Source of the DNA: Pseudomonadota bacterium
Lineage (GTDB): Bacteria; Bdellovibrionota; Bacteriovoracia; Bacteriovoracales; Bacteriovoracaceae
Assembly: GCA_023432655.1 (NCBI GenBank)
Contig: JAEYUK010000365.1
Span: 1-24,771, forward strand
Length of the DNA: 24,771 bases
Direction of reading: 5' to 3'
A program made the translations under genes and the position numbers. Positions 8,586-15,922 of this stretch are shown here, in pieces (position 1 is the stretch's first letter; the number at the start of each line of letters is the position of its first letter). The notes under the pieces were generated by a model. The model ran no database searches. It worked only from the letters and a program-made list of their open reading frames with translations, and was not told the origin of the DNA.

Positions 8586-9305
8586 CTATTTAGGCACTGC
8601 CCTCCGTGAAAAACGAAAGGCTGCTCCTGCAAAGCCTAAGAACAGGATTAACCAGAAGTTACTTACTTCCGAGCTTCTTTTATTCTCGCCTTCTTCAATT
8701 TTTGAGGCAATAGAACGGTTTTTTCCCTCTTCGATGGACGCTGGCATACGCCCGACGTTTGCCCCTTCTGTATTAGTCTGGTATTCGTGTCGGACAACTT
8801 TTTTAAGCCGGCTGCCCTTCAGATCTCTCACGTTTTTTTTAAATTCCTCGAAAGGAATCTGGCTTGTCCGCACATCATCGGGAAAAATCGAGTTTACAAT
8901 TAATTTGTCCTTTCCATAGTTTACGACTCTAAAAGTGCCAAAACCTAAATTCAGACCCCAGTAGCGGTCTTTGAGACTTTTAATCATTAAAACGACATTT
9001 TCGCCCGGAATAAATTCTGGCACCCCATCCACTTTCACATGTAGGTCTTCCACCTTGCCCCCGGGATAATGAACAATCACTTCATCCATTCCGAAAAACT
9101 CAGATTGCATCCCATACTCTTCATTCATCTTAAAAAACATCTGGGTCGCCACAGAGCCATCGTCCAACTTAATGGATTTACTTCGCAGGTAATGTCCTAC
9201 AACAATGCCGTCGGCTTCTTTTATCTGTTGATCCACGCCCTGCACTTGAAAGACAGTGGCACTCAAAGGCAGTGAAAGCATTAAGGTGACTAAATAGATC
9301 AGCAA
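8586..9305 (-). CDS. Exported companion of the matrixin, with C-terminal membrane segment
   Basis: No catalytic function is recognisable. With a TTG start at 9305 the product is 239 residues: a signal peptide (MLIYLVTLMLSLPLSA), then a beta-rich domain with ADGIVVGHY, HYPGGKVEDLHVKVDGVP and EFIPGENVVLMIK. From memory, this pattern (a gain of a VVG strand, then GG..v.g.P.F..GE.vvlfl, then a G.FRV strand) recurs in myxobacterial and related proteins encoded beside matrixins. A charged linker precedes a C-terminal hydrophobic helix (NFWLILFLGFAGAAF) and a basic tail. It is the first gene of the pair and only 23 bases from the protease gene, which suggests a protease partner. A TTG at 9320 is also in frame, but it overlaps the ribosome binding site. 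Confidence 0.7.
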   Translation of the reverse strand: MLIYLVTLMLSLPLSATVFQVQGVDQQIKEADGIVVGHYLRSKSIKLDDGSVATQMFFKMNEEYGMQSEFFGMDEVIVHYPGGKVEDLHVKVDGVPEFIPGENVVLMIKSLKDRYWGLNLGFGTFRVVNYGKDKLIVNSIFPDDVRTSQIPFEEFKKNVRDLKGSRLKKVVRHEYQTNTEGANVGRMPASIEEGKNRSIASKIEEGENKRSSEVSNFWLILFLGFAGAAFRFSRRAVPK

Positions 9306-9311
9306 AGTAAG

Positions 9312-9318
9312 CTCCTCC
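9312..9318 (-). promoter_or_regulatory. Ribosome binding site that sets a TTG start
   Basis: Minus-strand GGAGGAG at 9318-9312 is followed by 6 bases and TTG at 9305. The other in-frame TTG, at 9320, overlaps this site and so cannot use it. Confidence 0.65.
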
Positions 9319-9370
9319 AATAAAACCCTACTGGTCTTGTCGGTCTAAAGGAGCGGAAACTTGAATGAAA

Positions 9371-12010
9371 TTATCTGGTTTTCGGAATGGGTATCAGATT
9401 GATTTTAGTATCAAAATTGAGCTCCCAACTGGCGAGATGCTCAAAACATGGGGAGGAATCGATCACCACGATGGTATTTCTCAGTTGCACCAGATCTTCT
9501 AAAAACTGTCCCAAGTGCTGAAGTTCTTTTTCAGACAGTCCAAACGAGATGTTCTCAAAAATCACCAGCGAGTTTTGAATATTCTTTAACAGTTTAGATA
9601 ATAAGAATATTCGCTGTTTTTCGCCTCCCGAGAGGGAATTCAAGGAACGATCGAGTGATAGGTAATCAAGATTTAAAATTTTAAGATATTCCCAAACTCT
9701 TCTGAACTTAGGTGAAAGGCTAATTCGCTCAAGCACCTGGCCTAAAGGTAAATTATAAGCTTCCGCCAACGTCATCTGGCCATCTGAAATGTTAGCATAG
9801 AGAGGCTTAATTTTCTGTCCCTTGCAGTCCTCACACTCAAGTACAATATCCTCGAGATACTGCATTTCAATGACAATCGAACCACGTCCTTCACAGCGCG
9901 GGCACATTCCTAATTCGGAATTCGAAGATAAGTGGCCTTCTTTAAGATTCATACTTTTAGCAATCGGAAGCTTTAGGAAATGTTTTCTAATAATCGAAGC
10001 AAGCTCAGTAACGGTTCCGACAGTTGAACGAGAGGTGAATCGATTAAGATCGCTGGAAACGATCAACACGTCATCAAAATCAGTTGGAGCTTTAACTTCC
10101 TTAACTGAAAAAATCTCATCATCTAAGAATTCTCCGTACACTTTTTTATAAAGTGTATTTCCCATAATCTTAATGACGTTGGCCGTCTTCCCAGATCCAG
10201 ATGGCCCTCTCACCCAGGTAAGTTCATTTATCGGAATTTTAAAGTTCCCATACTTTTTACCGTAAATTTCGGGAGAAATAACTTCGATGAATTCGGGGTA
10301 CTTATTCTTTGTTTTTTTCTTTTCCCAAACAACTTCTTCCTTATTGGAAAAATAAGACTGAGGCTTTCCTTGAAAAAGAACCTCGCCGCCTTTTTTACCA
10401 GAGCCTGGCCCCATTACGATCAGATGATCAGAAGCTTTTTGTAATTGCTCTGAATGATCAATCAAGATCACCGTATTACCTTGATCAATAATAAGTCTAA
10501 GACCTTCCACTAATTTCTCTAATTCTTTTTTAGCAAGTCCAACACTAGGCTCATCCAGAACAAAGAGACTATCCGTGCCTTTAAATGAGAGATACTTAAT
10601 GAGGAGAAGTCTTTGATACTCTCCTGCAGAAAGGGTTTTTGCCTTTCGAAGAAGTGACAAATGGTTCAAACCCATTTCCATCGCAAGTTTTAACTTCTCA
10701 CACAAATCGTTCATGATTCTTTTTTCGTGAGCTGTTGCTAAGGGACGGGATTGGCAGAATAGCGGGTAAGCTTCCTCGACCGTGAGACCCATAATTTCTT
10801 TAAGACTGAATTTCTCACCTTTAAGATTCATTCTATAATGGTGAATATTTTTATTTAAACGTGAAGATGAACACACTGAACAGGCTTCTTCTTTTTGGAG
10901 ATGACGAATATATATCCTCACCGCCGGACGATACCTCTTACTTTCCAGATAGAGTTTAAGATCCTTATAACCAGGATAAGACCCTTCCCCTTCTTCTAAA
11001 AGTGAGAAGAAATCCTTAGGCAGCTTTTTAATGGGAGTATCTAAAGGTATTTTTTTCTTCTTTAAAATTTTTAACAGCGATTCATAAGCATCCTGAAAAG
11101 GGCCATAGTTCAGAAGCTTCAGCCCCCCCTCTAGAATGGTTAAATCACGGTCCAGGATTTTCTTATCATCATAAATTAAATTGGCACCATACCCATTACA
11201 GCTAGGACAAGCGCCTAAGGCACTATAAGGAGAGAAAGCACTCACCGACATGGCCGGGATAGATTCAAAATCACAGTGAGGACAAGTCTTCTCAAAATGG
11301 AACTTTAAAAGCTTAGGCTTTTTAAGTTCCTTCCCCCAGAGATAAAAGGAGATTTGATATTGATCTAACTTTAGTTCTTTCCACCGCTTCTCAAGAGTTG
11401 TGAGATTGTCCCACTTAAACCGCAGTAGCTCCCAATACTCATCTTCTGGGGTGAATGATTCGACGGTCCCACGTTTTACTGAATAAGACCGTGGCGGCAG
11501 AAAATCTTCTCCCTGCACCCGCTGAAACTCATTAGGTCCAACGAGTATATAATAAACACCATCGGCATCCTTGGGCGCCTGCTCACGCAGTTGTACGCCT
11601 AAATCCTTCACCACCAGCTCCGTAGAATGGATCGGGCAGAGCTCAACGGAGAAATTAAAGAATAGATTCTGAAGGCCATCAGTGAGTCGCATAATGTCGG
11701 CAACAACCGAGCGAGAACCCACCACAGGGTTTATCTGAGGAAGCCCAAAAACTGGCAGGACAGGGAAAATTTGATCCACATCCACAGCAGCTGGACGTTC
11801 AACAAAGAACTTCATCGAATTAGGAAAGGAATTTACAAAGCGACGCTTGGACTCTGTTAACAGGGTATGAAAGGCCAGTGATGTTTTGCCGGATCCTGAT
11901 GGCCCCGCGAAACAGACCAATTTTCGTAAAGGGATATCCAGATCAACATTTTTTAAATTGTGAACCCGAGCACCGCGAATTTCTATGGCCTTAACATCGT
12001 GCTTTTCCAT
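9371..12010 (-). CDS. Divergent UvrA paralogue (UvrA-like ABC ATPase)
   Basis: UvrA proteins are paired ABC ATPases that sense DNA damage; this copy looks like an accessory paralogue, not the housekeeping one. At 879 residues it is about 60 short of E. coli UvrA. Order: Walker A GPSGSGKT (36-43), zinc module C243/C246...C268/C271, CSVC (377-380), signature LSAGE (460-464), Walker B FVLDEPSVGL (483-492), H-loop His519; then Walker A GPSGSGKT (602-609), zinc module C703/C706...C726/C729, signature LSGGE (793-797). In the second ATPase the Walker B stretch reads VIFENISFGL in place of LDEPTTGLH and the H-loop position is Ser852, so this site has lost its usual catalytic Glu and His. The region between 130 and 240, where UvrB binds, is strongly diverged. 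No ribosome binding site is visible before the ATG. Role unknown: repair, DNA-binding or antibiotic protection are possible. Confidence 0.85.
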   Translation of the reverse strand: MEKHDVKAIEIRGARVHNLKNVDLDIPLRKLVCFAGPSGSGKTSLAFHTLLTESKRRFVNSFPNSMKFFVERPAAVDVDQIFPVLPVFGLPQINPVVGSRSVVADIMRLTDGLQNLFFNFSVELCPIHSTELVVKDLGVQLREQAPKDADGVYYILVGPNEFQRVQGEDFLPPRSYSVKRGTVESFTPEDEYWELLRFKWDNLTTLEKRWKELKLDQYQISFYLWGKELKKPKLLKFHFEKTCPHCDFESIPAMSVSAFSPYSALGACPSCNGYGANLIYDDKKILDRDLTILEGGLKLLNYGPFQDAYESLLKILKKKKIPLDTPIKKLPKDFFSLLEEGEGSYPGYKDLKLYLESKRYRPAVRIYIRHLQKEEACSVCSSSRLNKNIHHYRMNLKGEKFSLKEIMGLTVEEAYPLFCQSRPLATAHEKRIMNDLCEKLKLAMEMGLNHLSLLRKAKTLSAGEYQRLLLIKYLSFKGTDSLFVLDEPSVGLAKKELEKLVEGLRLIIDQGNTVILIDHSEQLQKASDHLIVMGPGSGKKGGEVLFQGKPQSYFSNKEEVVWEKKKTKNKYPEFIEVISPEIYGKKYGNFKIPINELTWVRGPSGSGKTANVIKIMGNTLYKKVYGEFLDDEIFSVKEVKAPTDFDDVLIVSSDLNRFTSRSTVGTVTELASIIRKHFLKLPIAKSMNLKEGHLSSNSELGMCPRCEGRGSIVIEMQYLEDIVLECEDCKGQKIKPLYANISDGQMTLAEAYNLPLGQVLERISLSPKFRRVWEYLKILNLDYLSLDRSLNSLSGGEKQRIFLLSKLLKNIQNSLVIFENISFGLSEKELQHLGQFLEDLVQLRNTIVVIDSSPCFEHLASWELNFDTKINLIPIPKTR

Positions 12011-12015
12011 AAGGA

Positions 12016-12021
12016 ATAATA
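12016..12021 (-). promoter_or_regulatory. Candidate -10 box implying a leaderless uvrA-like mRNA
   Basis: Minus-strand TATTAT at 12021-12016 lies only 5 bases before the ATG at 12010, and the rpsI terminator ends 37 bases upstream of that ATG. Transcription from it would begin at about the ATG. No good -35 is present. Confidence 0.25.
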
Positions 12022-12047
12022 TGCAGCAAGTAGTGTGTAGTGGAAAT

Positions 12048-12071
12048 AAAAAAGGCTCCTTGCGGAGCCTT
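12048..12071 (-). terminator. Rho-independent terminator of rplM-rpsI
   Basis: AAGGCTCC (12052-12059) pairs perfectly with GGAGCCTT (12064-12071) over a 4-base loop. On the minus strand it is followed by a run of six T at 12053-12048. Confidence 0.92.
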
Positions 12072-12100
12072 CTTGTAATACTGTTGAAGTATTGTACGAA

Positions 12101-12502
12101 TTAACGTTTTGAGAACTGGTACGATTTACGAGCACCAGATTTACCATACTTCTTACGCTCAACTTTTCTAGAGTCACGAGTTAAGAAGCCAGCAGTTTTA
12201 AGCTCAGTTCTTGAGTTAGGAGCTAACTTAAGAAGTGCACGAGCGATACCAAGACGGATAGCACCAGCTTGACCAGTAACACCGCCGCCTTTTACGTTGA
12301 TATTGAAATCGTAATTCTCATTCATCTTTAAAAGATTAAGAGGTTGGAAAACGATGTAACGGCTAGTTGCTTTCGGGAAGTAGTTCTGAACGTCACGAGC
12401 GTTGATACGGATTTTACCAGTACCACGAGAAACGTAAACACGAGCTACTGACGTTTTACGACGGCCGATAGTGTGAAGATCATAAGATTTTGCTTTGCTC
12501 AT
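12101..12502 (-). CDS. rpsI: 30S ribosomal protein S9 (uS9)
   Basis: This small-subunit protein sits near the head of the 30S subunit, and its C-terminal tail touches P-site tRNA. At 133 residues it has the expected length. Clear marks are the N-terminal TIGRRKTSVARVYV, the glycine-rich VKGGGVTGQAGAIRLGIARA, the RKVERKKYGKSGARKSYQFSKR end region, and the invariant SKR terminus. It follows rplM by 14 bases, the standard bacterial rplM-rpsI order, and is followed by a strong terminator. Confidence 0.98.
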   Translation of the reverse strand: MSKAKSYDLHTIGRRKTSVARVYVSRGTGKIRINARDVQNYFPKATSRYIVFQPLNLLKMNENYDFNINVKGGGVTGQAGAIRLGIARALLKLAPNSRTELKTAGFLTRDSRKVERKKYGKSGARKSYQFSKR

Positions 12503-12516
12503 ATCTTTCTACCTTA

Positions 12517-12963
12517 TTAAAATTTTAAAGTTAGTGGTTCAGGCTTCTGAGCTTCGTGAGTATGAGTTGGACCAACAAATACTTTAAGCTTAGTTAACTG
12601 CTGACGACCAAGAGTGTTCTTACCAAGCATCCCTTTAACCGCTTCTTCAACGATTAGCTCAGGGTGTTTAGCAAGCTGTTCTTTAGCTGTACGCTTCTTG
12701 ATTCCACCAATGTGGTTAGTGTGCCAGAAATAGTTTTTATCATTCCACTTGTTACCAGTGAATTTAACTTTTTCAGCATTAACAACAATAACGAAATCGC
12801 CAGCGTCGTTGTGAGTAGTAAATTGTGGCTTATGTTTGCCACGAAGAATCTTGGCAACTTCCGAAGCCAGACGACCAACAACCATATCTGTTGCGTCTAC
12901 TACGAACCACTTTTTATTCGCCATTTCGGCTTTAGTGATCGTATACGAACTTTGAGTGATCAT
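12517..12963 (-). CDS. rplM: 50S ribosomal protein L13 (uL13)
   Basis: This early-assembly protein of the large subunit is first in the L13-S9 operon. The 148-residue product carries the family marks WFVVDATDMVVGRLASEVAKIL, RGKHKP, GDFVIVVNAEKV, the F/YWHTNHIGG segment, GMLGKNTLGR and a final PTHTHEAQKPEPL region. The ATG at 12963 is chosen because GGAAGG stands 6 bases before it; an in-frame TTG two codons upstream would leave no room for the ribosome binding site. A sigma70-type promoter lies upstream. Confidence 0.98.
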   Translation of the reverse strand: MITQSSYTITKAEMANKKWFVVDATDMVVGRLASEVAKILRGKHKPQFTTHNDAGDFVIVVNAEKVKFTGNKWNDKNYFWHTNHIGGIKKRTAKEQLAKHPELIVEEAVKGMLGKNTLGRQQLTKLKVFVGPTHTHEAQKPEPLTLKF

Positions 12964-12969
12964 AATCAA

Positions 12970-12975
12970 CCTTCC
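12970..12975 (-). promoter_or_regulatory. Ribosome binding site that sets the rplM start
   Basis: Minus-strand GGAAGG at 12975-12970 is 6 bases before the ATG at 12963. It touches the alternative TTG at 12969, which rules that start out. Confidence 0.65.
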
Positions 12976-12998
12976 ATTAATTAATAAAAATTTTGTCC

Positions 12999-13028
12999 CT
13001 TATAATGAACATTGCGGCCATACGTCAA
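12999..13028 (-). promoter_or_regulatory. Sigma70-type promoter for rplM-rpsI
   Basis: On the minus strand TTGACG (13028-13023, 5 of 6) and TATAAG (13004-12999, 5 of 6) are separated by 18 bases. The start would be near 12992, giving a leader of about 29 bases rich in A/T. I saw no L13/S9-type autoregulatory RNA structure in it, and the space is short. Confidence 0.7.
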
Positions 13029-13099
13029 GAACAACTCTCTAGGCCAACTTGCTAAGGGTCAGCGGTGAGTATTCAGGCTCTCTTTTAAAATGCGGGGGA

Positions 13100-15922
13100 T
13101 TAAAAGAAGCCGATTGACACATGGAAGCGTCCGGGGTCCTCTAAAGTACCATTGGCGTCTTTCTTTCTCAAGAGTTTTATTCCGTAGTCAAAGTCTAAGG
13201 TACCGACTGGAGTAATAATTTTAAAGGTGACTCCTACCGAATCCCTTAACTCTCCGAAATTTACCTGATCAACAAATACCCGCCCTGCATCATAAAAAAC
13301 CCCGGCCATCAGGTTGTCATTTATAAAGTAGCGAGGTTCGAGCTTGAAATTGACTAAATAAGCTCTATTGTCGACCCGCACTTCCGAAATATCGTTATTG
13401 TCCGGCAGGCGGTTCATTTCCTCGTCACTAAAACCTCGAACGATATCAGTACCAGTTAAACGAAAAACTTTAATGTTGGGGATATAGCCCTTGGTCTGAC
13501 TCACCCCATCCACGATCTGCTTGTCTCGGGCGAGGTTCTCTTGAATTCCACCCACCATCGAAATCGCCACGGTTCCATTTTTAAAAGGGATGTAAAAACG
13601 GTTACGAGAAATAAACTTATAGTAATCAATCGTGAGATCCGGCTCCTTCTGAGACAGAAAGTAAGGATTCGCAAATTCAGTAGAGGCATTAAAGAAGGCA
13701 CCCTTGGTTGGGTTCACCTGACTATTTCGCAGATCATAGGTAAGACTCGGCGTAATGGCACCAATCTGGAAACTTCCGTTATCTAATTCCTGGGTAGCAC
13801 TGTACTGAGTGATATCTTCGTACTGGTAACGAAGAGAAGCCGAAAGTCTCTTGGTTAAATCCCTGGTGAGCGTGCTGTTTAAACGAAGGATATTGGCATC
13901 AAATGAATAAAAGCGTCTGGTCTGATAGGCCACACCTGCGCCTAAATCGATCAATGAATCAAAAATATCGCCCTGATTGAAAGTGAGCGAAGTATTGTGT
14001 TCCAGGATTTGTTCTGATTCTTTTCTTCTTTCAGGGTCAAGAGATCTATCACTTAGTCGTTGGTTTAACTGACTTCGTAGAGTTACAGAGCGGTTATATC
14101 CACCGATGTTCTGATAAGAAAGAGTTCCAGTGAGTTTGATGCCCAGATCGGTTCTATACCCTGGCGCAATTTCGACCAGTCCATACTCTCTTTCTACGAC
14201 CTTAACAATTAAGTCAGTAGCGGTGTTCTTAGAATTATGCTTCAAAGGAGTCACTGACACAGAGTTAAAGAGACCAGTTGCCGAAAGAGAAGATTCTATT
14301 TCTCTGGTTTTTGAAGGAGTGATGATATCTCCTTCTTCCAACAAGATTTTCTTCCAAATAACTTTCTTCCGGTTTTTATCATTACCCAGATATATAATAC
14401 GGTTGAGTTTCACGACCGGGCCAGCTGCTACAATAAACCTGATATCAACGTCTGTGCCTGCCTTGGAATAATGGACAAGATCATTATCATTGGCATTTAA
14501 AACTTCAGCATAATAATATCCAGCTTCTTGAAGAATCGTAGCAACTTTGCGGATATCCTCAACCATGAGGACAGGATTAAATGGCTGTCCTTTTTTATTT
14601 TCAAAGGCTTCCAGAATTTTATCTGTAAAACCTTGTGGCAATCCATCGAAAGTGATTTTTCGTACGTATGCACGAGGACCTTCCTGGATATTGTATTCTA
14701 TCTTGGCTTCTTCTTTATCGTTTTCAAGGGTAATGATAGGATCCAGAACCTTCGCCTGGACAAACCCCTTCTTGATGTATTGAGTTCTTAAGTAGTCTTG
14801 AAAATAAGAGAAATATTCATAATCATAATATTTAAGGGAGGCCAATTCAAAAGCTTCCTGCTTGAACATACGTTCTAACTTCGAAGTTTTGTAGTAAACA
14901 TTACCGTTAAAAATAACTTCACTGAGCCGAGTCTTCTGATCCTCATGAAAATGGATTCGATATAATTTCAAAAACTCATCGTAGTTATTCTTAAATTCAC
15001 TGGTTTCAATTCGGAAACTGCTTCGCAGGAGTGCTTTACTCCGGAAGTATTCATTTAAAGCATTTCTAATTGTAACCTCATTAAGTACCCGTTTATATTT
15101 TCTAAACTGATCTACCAATAAATCGTGGACTTCATCTCTTCTTGCAGGTTGAAGGTTTTTAAAATCAAACGCGAATAACTTTTCATTTGTGACCTTGATA
15201 TGTAATGAAACGCGATTCTTTTTAATGACGGGGTTGAAGTCAAACCCAATGAGGTAATAACCATACGAGAACAATTCTTTTTGGGCTTCATCCAGCAGGT
15301 TTTTGGTCTTAGCTATATCGAAGGGTTTATTGTAAAGGTTCAAAAACTTATTATCCAAATGCATTTTCACATAGGAAGATTTGGAGTCAGAAGAAATGCT
15401 CTTAAAGATCCGAGGCTCACCCAGAGTTATTACCACATTGATAACAACCTCTTCTTTCTTCTCTATCACTTCGTATGAATGTTTGTTATCAGGATACCCG
15501 TGGGCTTCGAGGCGCTTTGTTAAGCTGTCTATGGATGAACTTAGTTTTTGTGTTTCAAAAAACTCCCCCTCTCTGAGGGTGAAGAGTTGAGTCGGATCAT
15601 ACTCTATGTTTCTATCGGTAAATCCAATATTAAGTTCTTTAATTACCGGCTTAAGTTTGAAGTTTATGTTTAAGGCAAATCTCTCCCCTTCTTTATGGAG
15701 TTCGTAGGAAAGATTTTGATAGCCGCCGTCTGAAGCCATGACCCTCAGGGTTTCTTTTAAATGGAGTAAGCTCCGGTAGTCACCAATAAGATTAGTAAAC
15801 CTGGATTTCCTCTGGGTACAGATGTCCGAGGGAGGACAGTCCACCCTGACTTCGCTCAAGGTGAAGTCGGTCGAAGCAAAACTCATCACTGAGCTTATGA
15901 GAAGTATTAAAATTAACATCAT
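13100..15922 (-). CDS. tamA: TamA-like Omp85 outer-membrane assembly protein with extended POTRA arm
   Basis: The 940-residue protein is a probable outer-membrane beta barrel of the Omp85 family that inserts or delivers substrates with TamB. A short signal peptide (about 1-16) is followed by a periplasmic arm to about residue 578 and a barrel from about 580 to the end. I count about seven POTRA-like units by the recurring pattern of a helix ending in GY/GF plus a strand, for example at GYYLIGFDF (221-229), KGFVQAKV (385-392), AGYYYAEVL (467-475) and TGLFNSVSV (549-557). E. coli TamA has three. The barrel shows the Omp85 VRGF motif (828-831) and ends in GRFHVSIGFF, a typical terminal strand with final Phe. 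Its ATG overlaps the tamB TGA by 4 bases, favouring TamA over BamA. No terminator is evident after it. Confidence 0.85.
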   Translation of the reverse strand: MMLILILLISSVMSFASTDFTLSEVRVDCPPSDICTQRKSRFTNLIGDYRSLLHLKETLRVMASDGGYQNLSYELHKEGERFALNINFKLKPVIKELNIGFTDRNIEYDPTQLFTLREGEFFETQKLSSSIDSLTKRLEAHGYPDNKHSYEVIEKKEEVVINVVITLGEPRIFKSISSDSKSSYVKMHLDNKFLNLYNKPFDIAKTKNLLDEAQKELFSYGYYLIGFDFNPVIKKNRVSLHIKVTNEKLFAFDFKNLQPARRDEVHDLLVDQFRKYKRVLNEVTIRNALNEYFRSKALLRSSFRIETSEFKNNYDEFLKLYRIHFHEDQKTRLSEVIFNGNVYYKTSKLERMFKQEAFELASLKYYDYEYFSYFQDYLRTQYIKKGFVQAKVLDPIITLENDKEEAKIEYNIQEGPRAYVRKITFDGLPQGFTDKILEAFENKKGQPFNPVLMVEDIRKVATILQEAGYYYAEVLNANDNDLVHYSKAGTDVDIRFIVAAGPVVKLNRIIYLGNDKNRKKVIWKKILLEEGDIITPSKTREIESSLSATGLFNSVSVTPLKHNSKNTATDLIVKVVEREYGLVEIAPGYRTDLGIKLTGTLSYQNIGGYNRSVTLRSQLNQRLSDRSLDPERRKESEQILEHNTSLTFNQGDIFDSLIDLGAGVAYQTRRFYSFDANILRLNSTLTRDLTKRLSASLRYQYEDITQYSATQELDNGSFQIGAITPSLTYDLRNSQVNPTKGAFFNASTEFANPYFLSQKEPDLTIDYYKFISRNRFYIPFKNGTVAISMVGGIQENLARDKQIVDGVSQTKGYIPNIKVFRLTGTDIVRGFSDEEMNRLPDNNDISEVRVDNRAYLVNFKLEPRYFINDNLMAGVFYDAGRVFVDQVNFGELRDSVGVTFKIITPVGTLDFDYGIKLLRKKDANGTLEDPGRFHVSIGFF

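Noticed and set aside
9822..10151. Plus-strand open frame inside the UvrA-like gene (and similar frames inside lon, tamA, tamB and the acyl-CoA synthetase)
   Set aside because: These frames lie antisense to well-supported genes, have unconvincing proteins and lack ribosome binding sites.
13020..13099. A terminator after tamA
   Set aside because: I searched the 130-base gap before rplM for a hairpin with a T run on the minus strand and found only short imperfect repeats.
13100..15922. Calling the Omp85 protein BamA
   Set aside because: It overlaps tamB by 4 bases, and no lpxD, skp or other typical bamA neighbours are present. Some bacteria pair BamA with TamB, so this stays a residual possibility.
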